From assembly GCA_963794685.1 (NCBI GenBank), contig CAWCFK010000025.1, forward strand, positions 1 to 64,000: a stretch of DNA of 64,000 nucleotides, in the 5' to 3' direction. Under the pieces are notes generated by a model. That model saw nothing but the letters and a program-made list of their open reading frames with translations, was not told the DNA's origin and did no database searches. Positions 51,271 through 59,549 of this stretch are shown here, piece after piece (position 1 is the stretch's first letter; each line of letters starts with the position of its first letter). The DNA comes from CAVTWH01 sp963794685. GTDB lineage: Bacteria > Actinomycetota > Actinomycetes > Mycobacteriales > Micromonosporaceae. A program made the translations under genes and the position numbers.

Positions 51271-51766
51271 CGAACTGCTCCGTCAGGCTCGTATGTCAGC
51301 GGTTCACTTGGAGATGCGGGACGGGTACATGCAGGACGACCCTGACCTGCGAGCGTGGCGGACGGGGTTCAGGCATGACCCCGCCGACCGTGCGTCGTGG
51401 TGGAATCCGTGGTTCGAGCTGACAAGCCAGGTGATCCAACGCGGCGTAGTGATGCGCCGGGTGAGGATCGTCAGTGAACCTGTGTCGGAATACATCCGCT
51501 ACGAGTACGACGTGACGTTCGGAAACGCCGCGGTGGGCGAGGACGTACGTTGGCTTCCCCGTCGTTTGGCAACAGGGATTGCTCTACCCGGCAACGACTT
51601 CTGGTTGTTCGACGGCGAGGTGCTGCTCATCAACCACTTCGACGGTAACGGCGACTGGATTGACACCGAGCGGGTGGAGGATCGTGACGTGTTGCGCCTC
51701 TGTTCCTCCGCGTTCGAGACAACGTGGCCCCTGGCGACACGGCACAACGAGTACAGTCCCGCCTGA
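51248..51766 (+). CDS. DUF6879-family protein, copy 1
   Basis: A 172-residue protein from GTG after GGAGG. Typical blocks are RMSAVHLEMRDGYMQDDPDL, RVRIVSEPVSEYIRYEYDVT, DVRWLPRRLATGIALPGNDF and AFETTWPLATRHNEY. It is encoded next to an XRE regulator, as is usual for the family. These proteins may be antitoxin-like or signalling partners of the regulator; this is not established. Confidence 0.8.
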   Translation: MAVADRVDELLRQARMSAVHLEMRDGYMQDDPDLRAWRTGFRHDPADRASWWNPWFELTSQVIQRGVVMRRVRIVSEPVSEYIRYEYDVTFGNAAVGEDVRWLPRRLATGIALPGNDFWLFDGEVLLINHFDGNGDWIDTERVEDRDVLRLCSSAFETTWPLATRHNEYSPA

Positions 51767-51768
51767 AC

Positions 51769-52602
51769 GTGACCGACGAAGCCTGGCGTGCCCTTGGTGC
51801 CCGCCTGCGTGAGATCCGGAAGGAAGCCGGGCTCACCGGGCGGGACCTCGGCAACCTCAACGCCTGGCACGGCTCCAAGATTTCGAAGATCGAGTACAGC
51901 CACCGGATGCCGTCCGTGGCGGACATCAGGGCCTGGTGTACAGCGTGCGGCGTACCGGACGAGGCAGTCGATCTGATCGCTTCGCTTCGGGCCGTCGAAG
52001 GTAGCTTCCAGGAGTGGCGTCGGCTGGAGCGCGGTGGCCTGAGGCGCATTAACGAGTCTGTACAGGGGCTGTGGGAGAACAACACCAGCTTCCGCATCTA
52101 TAGCCCATCGATGATCCCCTCCCCTCTTCAGACGGGTGACTACGTCCGTGCGCTGCTGTCTTCGTTGATGGTCAGACGAACGCTGGTCGATGACGTGGAG
52201 ACCACGGTCAAGGTGCGGGTGGAGCGTCAGCGTGTGCTGGATGACAAGACCAAGACCTTCGCCGTCCTTCTTGAGGAATCAACGCTTCTACACAGGATCG
52301 GCGGACTCGAAGTCATGGCAGGAGCGTTGGGACACCTGCTCTCCGTCGCCACGTTGAGCAACGTGAGTCTGGGCATCATCCCGTCGACAGCGCCCAGAGA
52401 TCTCGTGTGGCCCCTCGAGCTGTTCTTTATGTACGGACATGACCTGGTGGCAACAGAGCTCGTGCACTCCTACGTCCAAGTGACGAGGCCCCACGAAGTT
52501 GAGATGTACACGAAGGTGTTCAACGACCTGTCTTCGTTGGCTGTGTACGGTGCGCCGGCAAGAAGACTCATTACTTCCGCCCTCGAGGCCCTGGAAAGTT
52601 GA
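51769..52602 (+). CDS. XRE-family regulator with DUF5753
   Basis: A 277-residue protein. The N-terminal helix-turn-helix is ARLREIRKEAGLTGRDLGNL with HGSKISKIEYSHRMPS. The C-terminal part (YSPSMIPSPLQTGDYVRALL, FAVLLEESTLLHRIGGLEVM) is the DUF5753 ligand-like domain. The GTG at 51769 begins just after the DUF6879 stop; an in-frame GTG at 51724 is also possible. It sits between two DUF6879 genes. Confidence 0.85.
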   Translation: MTDEAWRALGARLREIRKEAGLTGRDLGNLNAWHGSKISKIEYSHRMPSVADIRAWCTACGVPDEAVDLIASLRAVEGSFQEWRRLERGGLRRINESVQGLWENNTSFRIYSPSMIPSPLQTGDYVRALLSSLMVRRTLVDDVETTVKVRVERQRVLDDKTKTFAVLLEESTLLHRIGGLEVMAGALGHLLSVATLSNVSLGIIPSTAPRDLVWPLELFFMYGHDLVATELVHSYVQVTRPHEVEMYTKVFNDLSSLAVYGAPARRLITSALEALES

Positions 52603-52630
52603 CTTTCATCAAGCCATTCTCGGAGGACCG

Positions 52631-53203
52631 ATGGCAGCACTAGTTAGCGAACTCATGGCGTCATGCCAACAATCCGCTATCCACCTTGAGATGCGGGACG
52701 TGTACGGCACGGATGATCCTCTCGTCGAGGAGTGGCGCAGCGGCGTCAGGCACAGTGCTGATGACCGGGACGTGTGGTGGCGGCCGTGGCACGCCTCGGT
52801 TCGGGCGGCCGTCGAGCGTGGGGCTGTCATCCGGCGGGCGCGGATCGTCAGCGAGCCGTTCAGCGAGTACATCCGGTTCGAGCACTACCTGACGTTCGAG
52901 AACATCCTTTCCGGTGAGGACGTGCGTTGGCTTCCCCGCCGTCAGGCGACGGGCCTGGCCTTACCTGGCAACGACTTCTGGTATTTCGATTCCGCAACCT
53001 TGGTCGTCACACACTTCGACGGCGATGGGAGGTGGGTAGCGGCGGAGATTGTGGACGACCCCGAAATCACCGAACTCTGCGTTTCGTCGTTCGAAGCAGT
53101 CTGGGAACGGGCGGTACCACACAGCGAGTACTCCGAGATCGTCAATCGGTCCGGGAGCGGAGGCTCCGCGCCAGGGTCGGGATCATCACCGCCGCGGGGA
53201 TGA
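52631..53203 (+). CDS. DUF6879-family protein, copy 2
   Basis: A 190-residue protein from ATG after GGAGG. It keeps SAIHLEMRDVYGTDDPLVEE, RARIVSEPFSEYIRFEHYLT, DVRWLPRRQATGLALPGNDF and AFE-type SSFEAVWERAVPHSEYSE. It differs from copy 1 over most of its length, so this is not a recent duplicate. A Gly/Ser-rich tail overlaps the end of the convergent DUF6069 gene by about 60 bp. Confidence 0.8.
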   Translation: MAALVSELMASCQQSAIHLEMRDVYGTDDPLVEEWRSGVRHSADDRDVWWRPWHASVRAAVERGAVIRRARIVSEPFSEYIRFEHYLTFENILSGEDVRWLPRRQATGLALPGNDFWYFDSATLVVTHFDGDGRWVAAEIVDDPEITELCVSSFEAVWERAVPHSEYSEIVNRSGSGGSAPGSGSSPPRG

Positions 53204-53588
53204 GATGCAGCCCGATGAGGGCGGCGGTGGTGGCGGTGTCTGCTCCGGAGAGCAGGGGCGCGACCAACGAGATCGCGGTCAGCGACACCGCCGTCCACAC
53301 GAATCGCCGGGCGGGGCGAGCGCTCCAACGAAGCAGAGCGGCGGCGATGACGATGCCCACGATCGAGAAGACGCCGGTCATCACGGCGAACCCGGGCAGC
53401 GGGATCGGCTCGCCACCAGCGGGGACCTCGAAGTCGACGCCGGCGGCCCGGGCAAGCGCAGCGGCGAGGGTGGTGGCCACCATTGCGCCGAGCGTGGCGA
53501 TGAGGCCGGTGCCGGCGAGCCGGCGGAGTCGGTGGGCGTGAGGGGCCTGGCCCGCTGCCGGGCCGGCGACACGTTCGGTGTCGGTCAT
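53142..53588 (-). CDS. DUF6069-family membrane protein
   Basis: A 148-residue protein with four hydrophobic segments: LAGTGLIATLGAMVATTLAA, FAVMTGVFSIVGIVIAAALL, FVWTAVSLTAISLVAPLLSG and ALIGLHLIPAAVMIPTLA. The pattern is that of DUF6069 proteins, which often follow ECF sigma genes. Its ATG overlaps the sigma-factor stop by ATGA. Possibly a modulator or target of the sigma factor. Confidence 0.7.
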   Translation of the reverse strand: MTDTERVAGPAAGQAPHAHRLRRLAGTGLIATLGAMVATTLAAALARAAGVDFEVPAGGEPIPLPGFAVMTGVFSIVGIVIAAALLRWSARPARRFVWTAVSLTAISLVAPLLSGADTATTAALIGLHLIPAAVMIPTLARSLRSRTD

Positions 53589-54622
53589 GATGTCGCCGTG
53601 CCGTCCGCCGGCAGGCGCTGCGGCAGCCCGAACCGCGGGAACTGGTCGTTGTGGAACGTGAAGATCTCGGTGATCGCCCCGCCGGTGATGCGCAGGACGT
53701 CGATCGTCAGCGGCAGGTACGCGCCTTCCCCGTCGTCCCACAGGTAGAAGGCGATGGTGGGCTGCCGGTTCGCGTAGGTGAGGACGCCGCGCAGACCCGT
53801 CATGCCCTCGAAGCCGTCCTGGACCCAGTCGTTCACCACGGCGTCGCGGCCGATGTACAGGCCCGGCGTGGGCGGCATCGAACAGCGGACGTCCTCGCGC
53901 AGCATGGCGGCGAGCGCGTCGACGTCGGTGGCCACGCTCGCGTCGGTGAAGCGGCGTACCAGCTCGCGCGTCCCGGCGTCCTCCTCGCCGCCGGTCCAGT
54001 CCTGCCGCTGCGCGGGCAGGTGCTCCCGCATGCCGGCGCGGGCCCGCTGCAGCGCGCTGTTCACCGAGTTGACGGAGTCGCCGAGGAGTTCCGCGACGTC
54101 CTTCGCCGGCCAGCCGAGCACGTCGCGCAGGATCAGCACGGCCCGTGGGCGCGGCGCGAGGTGCTGGACTGCCACCAGGTACGCCAGCTCGATCGTCTCC
54201 CGCGCGACGGCGACGGTCTCCGGGGAGTCCGCGTCGCCTGCGGGCAGCTCGTCGAGGAGCCGGTCCGGGTAGGGCTGCAGCCACCGCACCTCGCCGCCGG
54301 TCGCGGGCGCCGGTCGGCTTTTGGCGAGCAGGTCCAGGCAGGCGTTGGTGGCGATCCGGTACAGCCAGGCCCGCAGCGTCGACCGCCCCTCGAAGGTCTC
54401 CCGTCGCCGCCAGGCACGCAGGAAGGTCTCCTGCACGGTGTCCTCGGCGTCCTCGAACGACCCGAGCATCCGGTAGCAGTGCACGTGCAGCTCCCGCCGG
54501 TGCTGCTCCACCAGCCCCGAGAACGTCGGCTCGTCGACCCCGGCCAGACCGTTCCCGGCCAGCTCTTTCCCGCCCGGCCCGCTCACGTCCAGCTCCCCCA
54601 GCCGCGTGTCCGCACCCATCAC
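53585..54622 (-). CDS. ECF sigma factor, SigJ-type with SnoaL-like C-terminus
   Basis: A 345-residue factor. Sigma region 2 is HCYRMLGSFEDAEDTVQETF with LRAWLYRIATNACLDLLAKS, and region 4 is LILRDVLGWPAKDVAELLGD. The C-terminal NTF2/SnoaL-like domain (VRRFTDASVATDVDALAAML, DVLRITGGAITEIFTFHNDQ) identifies the ECF41/SigJ-like class, in which that domain controls activity in place of an anti-sigma factor. Coupled to the DUF6069 gene. Confidence 0.85.
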   Translation of the reverse strand: MMGADTRLGELDVSGPGGKELAGNGLAGVDEPTFSGLVEQHRRELHVHCYRMLGSFEDAEDTVQETFLRAWRRRETFEGRSTLRAWLYRIATNACLDLLAKSRPAPATGGEVRWLQPYPDRLLDELPAGDADSPETVAVARETIELAYLVAVQHLAPRPRAVLILRDVLGWPAKDVAELLGDSVNSVNSALQRARAGMREHLPAQRQDWTGGEEDAGTRELVRRFTDASVATDVDALAAMLREDVRCSMPPTPGLYIGRDAVVNDWVQDGFEGMTGLRGVLTYANRQPTIAFYLWDDGEGAYLPLTIDVLRITGGAITEIFTFHNDQFPRFGLPQRLPADGTATS

Positions 54623-54718
54623 ATCATCCTTCCGTCGCGTCGTGTCCGTCGTAGGTGTGACGGGTACGGGCGCGACAACTCATCACCGGTGCCGCAACGG
54701 CTGTGCCGGACGGGGGTG

Positions 54719-57613
54719 CTACCGCCCTGGCAGGTCGTCGTCGCCGCTGTTGTGCAGCCGGGCCCGGACCTGCTCGGCGTCCGCGCTGTCGAAGTCGGTG
54801 AGGATCGCCAGCGCCTCCCGCCAGCAGTCCCGGGCCGCCACGGTGTCCCCGCTGGCGTGGTAGGTGTCGCCCAGGTTTACCAGCGTGTCGGCCTCGTTGT
54901 AGCGGTTGCCGTGGTCCCGGAACAGCGCGAGCGCCTGCTGGTAGGCCGCGACCGCATCGGTGTGCCGGCCGAGATGGTGGTACGCGACCCCGAGGCTGTC
55001 CCAGGTGGCTGCCTCACCGAGCCGGAAGTCGACTTCCCGCAGCAGCTCGAGCGCCTGCTCGCAGTACTTCAGGGCGGTCTCGTAGTTGCCCAGCCGGATG
55101 TGACACCAGCCGACGGAGTTGAGCGCGTTGGCCTTCCCGACCGGATGGCCGCTGGTCTGGTACCGGGCGAGGGCCTGCTCGGCGTGGTGCAACGCCTCCC
55201 GGTACCGGCCCTGCCGTTCCAGCATCTCGGCCAGTCCGATGCGGACGAGCGCCTGGTTGGCGTCGTCGCCGAGCTGCCCGTACAGCTGCAGTGCGCGGTT
55301 GAAGTGCGGCAGGGCCTCGTCGTGCTCCCCGAGCAGCACGTGGGCCCGGCCGCACACGCGGTGCGAGTATGCCTGCGCGGCCAGGTCGCCCATCCGCGCA
55401 GCGGCTTGCAGCGCGACCCGGTGGAGGAGAACGGCGTCCCGAAAGTCGCTGTGTCCTTCGGTGAACGTGGTCATCGACCAGACCAGTTGCCAGGCGTGGC
55501 GATCCAGGCCGGCGTCGACGGCGAGGGTGACCGCGGCCATCAGCACCTGGTACTCGGTGCTGAACCAGTCTGCGGCGGCACCCGCCGACTCGACATCGTC
55601 CACCGCGACGCCGGCCATCGGCTCGATCAGCTCGACCAGGTCCCGGGTCGGGTTGAGCAGGACGGCTGCCTGGTGGGCGCAGCGCAGATAGTGGTCCAGC
55701 AGCCGGCGTAGCGCCGCCTGCCGGTCGGCCTCCGGATCTCCCGACGCGGCCAGTTCACCGGCGTACGCGCGCAGCAGGTCGTGTGCGGCGTAGCGACCGC
55801 CCAGCCGCTCGGTCACCAGGTGGACGCGGACAAGTTCGGCGAGCATCGGCCGGACCTGGGCCGGCGCGAGCCCGGCGAGACTGGCCGCCGCGGACACGCT
55901 CAGCTCCGGACCGGGATGCACACCGAGCAGCCGGAACAGTCGCGCAGCCGGACCCGACAGGCGCTCGTAGGACCACGAGAACACCGACCGCACGTCGGTG
56001 CCGGTGTCACCGGTGGCCAACCCGTCGAGCCGGTCGCGTAGGTGCCCCAGTTCGGCGGCCAGCACGGCCAGTGACAGCCCTGGCTGGATGGCGGCGCGGG
56101 CGGCGGCGATCGCCAGCGCCAGCGGCAGCCGGGCACACCGTTCGATGATCTCCTCGACCGCGGCCGACTCGGCCGCGATGCGGTCCGTCCCGAGCCGCCG
56201 GGCGAGCAGCTCACGCGCCTCATCGGCGTCGAGCAGATCAAGCGGCAGCGGCACCGCGCCAGCGTCCACGATCAGCCCGGTGAGCTGGTTGCGGCTGGTG
56301 ACCAGGACAAGGCAGCCGGGCGTACCCGGCAGCAACGGCCGGACCTGCTCGGCATCCCGGGCGTTGTCCAACAGCACCAACATCCGCCGCTCGGCCAGCA
56401 GGGTGCGGTACAGCGCGGTCTGCGCGTCGAGGCCCCTCGGCACCCGCTGCGCCGGCACGTCAAGCGCGTCCAGGAACGACCGGACCGCTTCGGCGGGCGT
56501 GGTGGCTCTCCCGGCCGGATCGAAGCCGCGCAGGTTGATGTACAGCTGGCCGTCGGGGAACCGGCTGGCGGCCTTGTGTGCCCAGTGGACAGCCAACGTG
56601 GTCTTTCCGACCCCACCGGTTCCGCTCATCACCACGATCCGTACGCCACCCGCGGCGCTCACGGCTGCGCCGGGCATCAGGGTATCGAGCTCGGCGATCT
56701 CGGCCGTCCGTCCGGCAAAGTCGATGAGGTCGGCCGGCAGCCCAGCGGGCAGCGAAGGCGCCGGGCTGCCGTCGGTCGCCGGCCCGGCCGCCGCAGCCAA
56801 CGGGGTCCGGTCACCGACGCCATACGGCACGGGGGCCTCGACTGCGCTGGACCTTCGCAGAATCGCCTCGTGCAGAGCGCCCAGCTGACTGCTGGGATCT
56901 AACCCGAGTTCCTCGCGCAGCCCGCGGACATGAGCCGAATAGCACGCCAATGCGTCCGCCTGCCGACCGGACCGGTACAACGCGAGCATCAGATACTGGA
57001 CCAGGGTCTCTCGAAACGGGAACGCCTCGACCAGCTCCGACAGCTCGGCGACAAGACCACCATGGCGCCCCAGCGCCAACTCGAGGCCGAGGCACTCCTC
57101 GGTCACCGCCAGCCGGCGCTCCTCCAGACCGGCCCGCGCGGCGTCCACCACCGCGCCGTTCAGACCGGCCAACGCCTCACCACGCCAGTAGCCGAGCGCC
57201 TGCCGGAACAGGCGTACCGCCTCCGCGCGGTCACCAGCGCTTGCGGCCGCCCGGGCCGACGACACCGTCTGCTCGAAACTTGCAAGATCCAGCTCATGCC
57301 CGCGTAGCCGCAACCGGTACCCGTCGCCCTCGGTCACCAGCACGTCGTCCGGCTGCTCAACCACGGCGGCCAACGACTTACGCAGCACGGAAATCCGGTT
57401 ACGGACCTGCGTCGCGGCAGTCAGCGGCGGACCGTCATCCCAGACCGCGCTGATCAGGCGCGACATCGGGACCAGGCGATCGGCGTGCAGCAACAGCATC
57501 CCGAGGATCGTCTGCTCACGCCGACCACTGAGGACTAACGACGTGCCGCCGGCCACCACCCGCAGCGGACCCAGGATCTCGAACTGCAAACAACTGCCCC
57601 CGTGCACACGCAC
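54719..57613 (-). CDS. AfsR-like SARP with NB-ARC and TPR domains
   Basis: A 964-residue STAND-type regulator. Domains in order: OmpR-like DNA-binding (FEILGPLRVVAGGTSLVLSG, to about residue 105), BTAD (to about 260), NB-ARC ATPase with Walker A IVVMSGTGGVGKTTLAVHWA and Walker B-like MLVLLDNARDAEQVRPL, then TPR repeats from about residue 660 (RALQLYGQLGDDANQALVRI and following). Like AfsR it would respond to phosphorylation or a ligand via NB-ARC/TPR. The first 10 codons are uncertain; a TTG at the LQFEI position may be the true start. It follows the MFS exporter and repeat-peptide genes on the same strand. Confidence 0.9.
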   Translation of the reverse strand: MRVHGGSCLQFEILGPLRVVAGGTSLVLSGRREQTILGMLLLHADRLVPMSRLISAVWDDGPPLTAATQVRNRISVLRKSLAAVVEQPDDVLVTEGDGYRLRLRGHELDLASFEQTVSSARAAASAGDRAEAVRLFRQALGYWRGEALAGLNGAVVDAARAGLEERRLAVTEECLGLELALGRHGGLVAELSELVEAFPFRETLVQYLMLALYRSGRQADALACYSAHVRGLREELGLDPSSQLGALHEAILRRSSAVEAPVPYGVGDRTPLAAAAGPATDGSPAPSLPAGLPADLIDFAGRTAEIAELDTLMPGAAVSAAGGVRIVVMSGTGGVGKTTLAVHWAHKAASRFPDGQLYINLRGFDPAGRATTPAEAVRSFLDALDVPAQRVPRGLDAQTALYRTLLAERRMLVLLDNARDAEQVRPLLPGTPGCLVLVTSRNQLTGLIVDAGAVPLPLDLLDADEARELLARRLGTDRIAAESAAVEEIIERCARLPLALAIAAARAAIQPGLSLAVLAAELGHLRDRLDGLATGDTGTDVRSVFSWSYERLSGPAARLFRLLGVHPGPELSVSAAASLAGLAPAQVRPMLAELVRVHLVTERLGGRYAAHDLLRAYAGELAASGDPEADRQAALRRLLDHYLRCAHQAAVLLNPTRDLVELIEPMAGVAVDDVESAGAAADWFSTEYQVLMAAVTLAVDAGLDRHAWQLVWSMTTFTEGHSDFRDAVLLHRVALQAAARMGDLAAQAYSHRVCGRAHVLLGEHDEALPHFNRALQLYGQLGDDANQALVRIGLAEMLERQGRYREALHHAEQALARYQTSGHPVGKANALNSVGWCHIRLGNYETALKYCEQALELLREVDFRLGEAATWDSLGVAYHHLGRHTDAVAAYQQALALFRDHGNRYNEADTLVNLGDTYHASGDTVAARDCWREALAILTDFDSADAEQVRARLHNSGDDDLPGR

Positions 57614-57727
57614 AGCGAACCAACGCCGATCTCGCCGCCAGTGTAGTCACGGCGCGAACACCCCTCCAACGGGGACAGTCGCGGCCACAGCGATGCCGGC
57701 TGATCCTTGACGTGCTGCCGGGGTGCG

Positions 57728-59023
57728 TCAGGTCGAGCGTGCGAGAGCTGGTTGCGGCTGCGGCGCTGTCGGCCGGGTCGCGCGCACCGATCGCAGGACG
57801 GCCAATGTACAGACGGTCCCGACCGCACCGGCTCCGCAGATCACCGCGTACGGCGCAACCAACGCGGCGGCAGCCCCGCCGGCCGCCACGCCGAGTCCCT
57901 GCAGGGTCATCAGCCCGGCGCCCAGCAGGGACATCGCGCTGCCCCGCATCGTCACCGGCACCGCCTGCACGAACCACTGATCCATGCCGAGCGTGTACGC
58001 AGCGCACAGCCCGGTGAGGAACATCAGCGCGACCGCGAGCGGCAGCGGTGGATGCATGACGAACGCCGCCATCGGCAGCAGCGACATCGCCGCCAGCGGC
58101 AGCGTGATCCGCTCGCGGGCCGCCGCGCCGAGCAGGGTTCCTGCCAGCACCTCACCCAACGCGGTACCCGCGGGCATCGCGGCCATGAAGATCCCGAACC
58201 CGGCCGAACCCGCACCCGCGGCGTCCGTGAACGGTGCGGCAGTTCCTTCCGCGACGATGAAGAACATCGGCGGGATCCACCACATCAGCAGCAGCGCGCG
58301 GATCCGGGGGACGCCGAACAACCGCCGGGTGGCGGCGACCGAGCCGCGGATCGTCGGATCGTCCGCCGATCCCCGGGCCGGGCGGTCCCGGGTGCCCAGC
58401 CGCAGGAGCACCGCTGAACTGAGAAAAGTGCCGACGGTCACGTAGAGCGCGGTGCGCGGTGACAGCCATACCAGCGCCAATCCGCCGAGCCCGTAGCCGA
58501 TGATCTGCGAGCCCTGCGAGACCATCCGCACCAGGGAGCGGCCCAGGACGTACAAGCCGTCCGGCAGGATGTCCGCGAGGCTCGCCGCCCGGGTGCCGGT
58601 GAACAACGGCGACATCAGGGAAACCGCGAAGCGGAGGACGAACAACGCCGCGAGTGGAGATGCCGGCACGGCCATCAACGTCACGCAGCCGGCCGACAAC
58701 AGGTCACAGGCCACCAGCACCCGGCGGGCCGGATACCGGTCGGCGATGCCGGAGAGCAGGATCCCGCTGAGCGCGTACGGCAGGAAGCCGAGGGCGAAGA
58801 CGAGCGCCGTCAGCGGTGCCGAACCGGTCCGTCGGTAAACGAGCACGGCCAGCGAGACGTCCGCGAAGACGCTCCCCAGCACGGAAAGGACATGGGCTGT
58901 AAAGATCGCGCGGAATTCGTTGACCGCGAAAACGGCGCCGTATCCGGCTCTGACAGGTGCTTCATTGCGAGCGGCCGGCGCGGCGGCACTGGATCCGGTC
59001 GTTGCGGACGAGAGTTCTGCCAT
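57728..59023 (-). CDS. MFS exporter downstream of KGWFP peptide gene
   Basis: A 431-residue transporter with about 12 membrane segments (for example LTALVFALGFLPYALSGILL, LALVWLSPRTALYVTVG, LALPLAAMSLLPMAAFVMHP-like). Motif A-like loop is SGIADRYPARRVLVACDLLS. It belongs with the MFS_3/EntS-like exporters. It lies between the peptide gene (174 bp upstream) and the AfsR-like gene (115 bp downstream), all on the minus strand. It could export the peptide, a modified product of it, or an unrelated compound. Confidence 0.82.
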   Translation of the reverse strand: MAELSSATTGSSAAAPAARNEAPVRAGYGAVFAVNEFRAIFTAHVLSVLGSVFADVSLAVLVYRRTGSAPLTALVFALGFLPYALSGILLSGIADRYPARRVLVACDLLSAGCVTLMAVPASPLAALFVLRFAVSLMSPLFTGTRAASLADILPDGLYVLGRSLVRMVSQGSQIIGYGLGGLALVWLSPRTALYVTVGTFLSSAVLLRLGTRDRPARGSADDPTIRGSVAATRRLFGVPRIRALLLMWWIPPMFFIVAEGTAAPFTDAAGAGSAGFGIFMAAMPAGTALGEVLAGTLLGAAARERITLPLAAMSLLPMAAFVMHPPLPLAVALMFLTGLCAAYTLGMDQWFVQAVPVTMRGSAMSLLGAGLMTLQGLGVAAGGAAAALVAPYAVICGAGAVGTVCTLAVLRSVRATRPTAPQPQPALARST

Positions 59024-59181
59024 GCGGAGCTTCGCTTTCCCCTGTCAAAATGCCACCGCGGACGCCCGAGGGCGCCGGAGTCGGATCCGGGGGGCGATAA
59101 GGCTGCCGAGGCATTCGCCCCCCGGACCCGACACGGCGATCTCAACCGACACGGACTGAGATCAACTTCCTGGATCATGCC

Positions 59182-59195
59182 TGCCTAGCTAGGCA
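59182..59195. promoter_or_regulatory. Perfect 14-bp palindrome after peptide stop
   Basis: TGCCTAGCTAGGCA is fully self-complementary and begins two bases after the peptide stop codon. It may be an operator for the downstream exporter or a small termination/attenuation element. Confidence 0.4.
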
Positions 59196-59196
59196 A

Positions 59197-59265
59197 TCAG
59201 CCCTTGGGGAACCAGCCCTTGGGGAACCAGCCCTTCGGGAACCAGCCTTTGGCGGACGAAGTCAT
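59197..59265 (-). CDS. KGWFP tandem-repeat micropeptide (22 aa)
   Basis: ATG at 59263-59265 follows GGGAGGTGA with six bases between, close to a full match to the 16S rRNA end. The peptide is MTSSA followed by three KGWFP units and a final KG (Lys6, Trp8, Phe9, Pro10 and so on). In DNA the three units are 15-bp repeats with different third bases (AAA/AAG, CCG/CCC), indicating selection for the amino acids or recent expansion. It is too short for usual gene callers. No leader-like region or Cys/Ser/Thr-rich core is present. Exporter and AfsR-like genes follow on the same strand. It could be a signalling peptide, a RiPP precursor or a small target of the regulator. Confidence 0.7.
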   Translation of the reverse strand: MTSSAKGWFPKGWFPKGWFPKG

Positions 59266-59348
59266 GTCACTTCACCTCCCTTCAGATCGGGGATCTCCAG
59301 GTGTTCAGCAAGGCCTGGGGTAGTCGAATGCCGGGAATGGACCGGGCA

Positions 59349-59366
59349 CTTGAACAAACCGTTCAC
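59349..59366 (-). promoter_or_regulatory. Candidate AfsR/SARP heptamer repeat upstream of peptide gene
   Basis: On the minus strand GTGAACG (59366-59360) and GTTCAAG (59355-59349) start 11 bp apart, about 85 bp before the peptide start. GAAC-GGTTT-GTTC within it is also an inverted repeat. This would fit binding by the AfsR-like protein encoded downstream. Confidence 0.45.
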
Positions 59367-59549
59367 GGCGCCTCGCTTCTCGAGCGCCCGCCCCACGCTG
59401 GCGCTCTGCCGCAAAAGTTAGCGGCGGCCATCACCACCGCGTCACCACGACAACACCACCGCACGGTTGGCGGGTAGCGCCGGCGGCAGACGCCAGAGCG
59501 CCCCGCGCCGGTCGGAGGCCGGGGCGGGGCGCTGTTCGAAGCAGTTGGG

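Noticed and set aside
53651..55711. A 686-codon plus-strand frame opposite the sigma factor and AfsR-like gene
   Set aside because: Antisense shadow without motifs or ribosome site.
59197..59265. The KGWFP repeat as only a DNA minisatellite
   Set aside because: Not fully excluded, but the frame, start codon and strong ribosome site coincide exactly and the units vary only at synonymous positions, so a coding gene is preferred.
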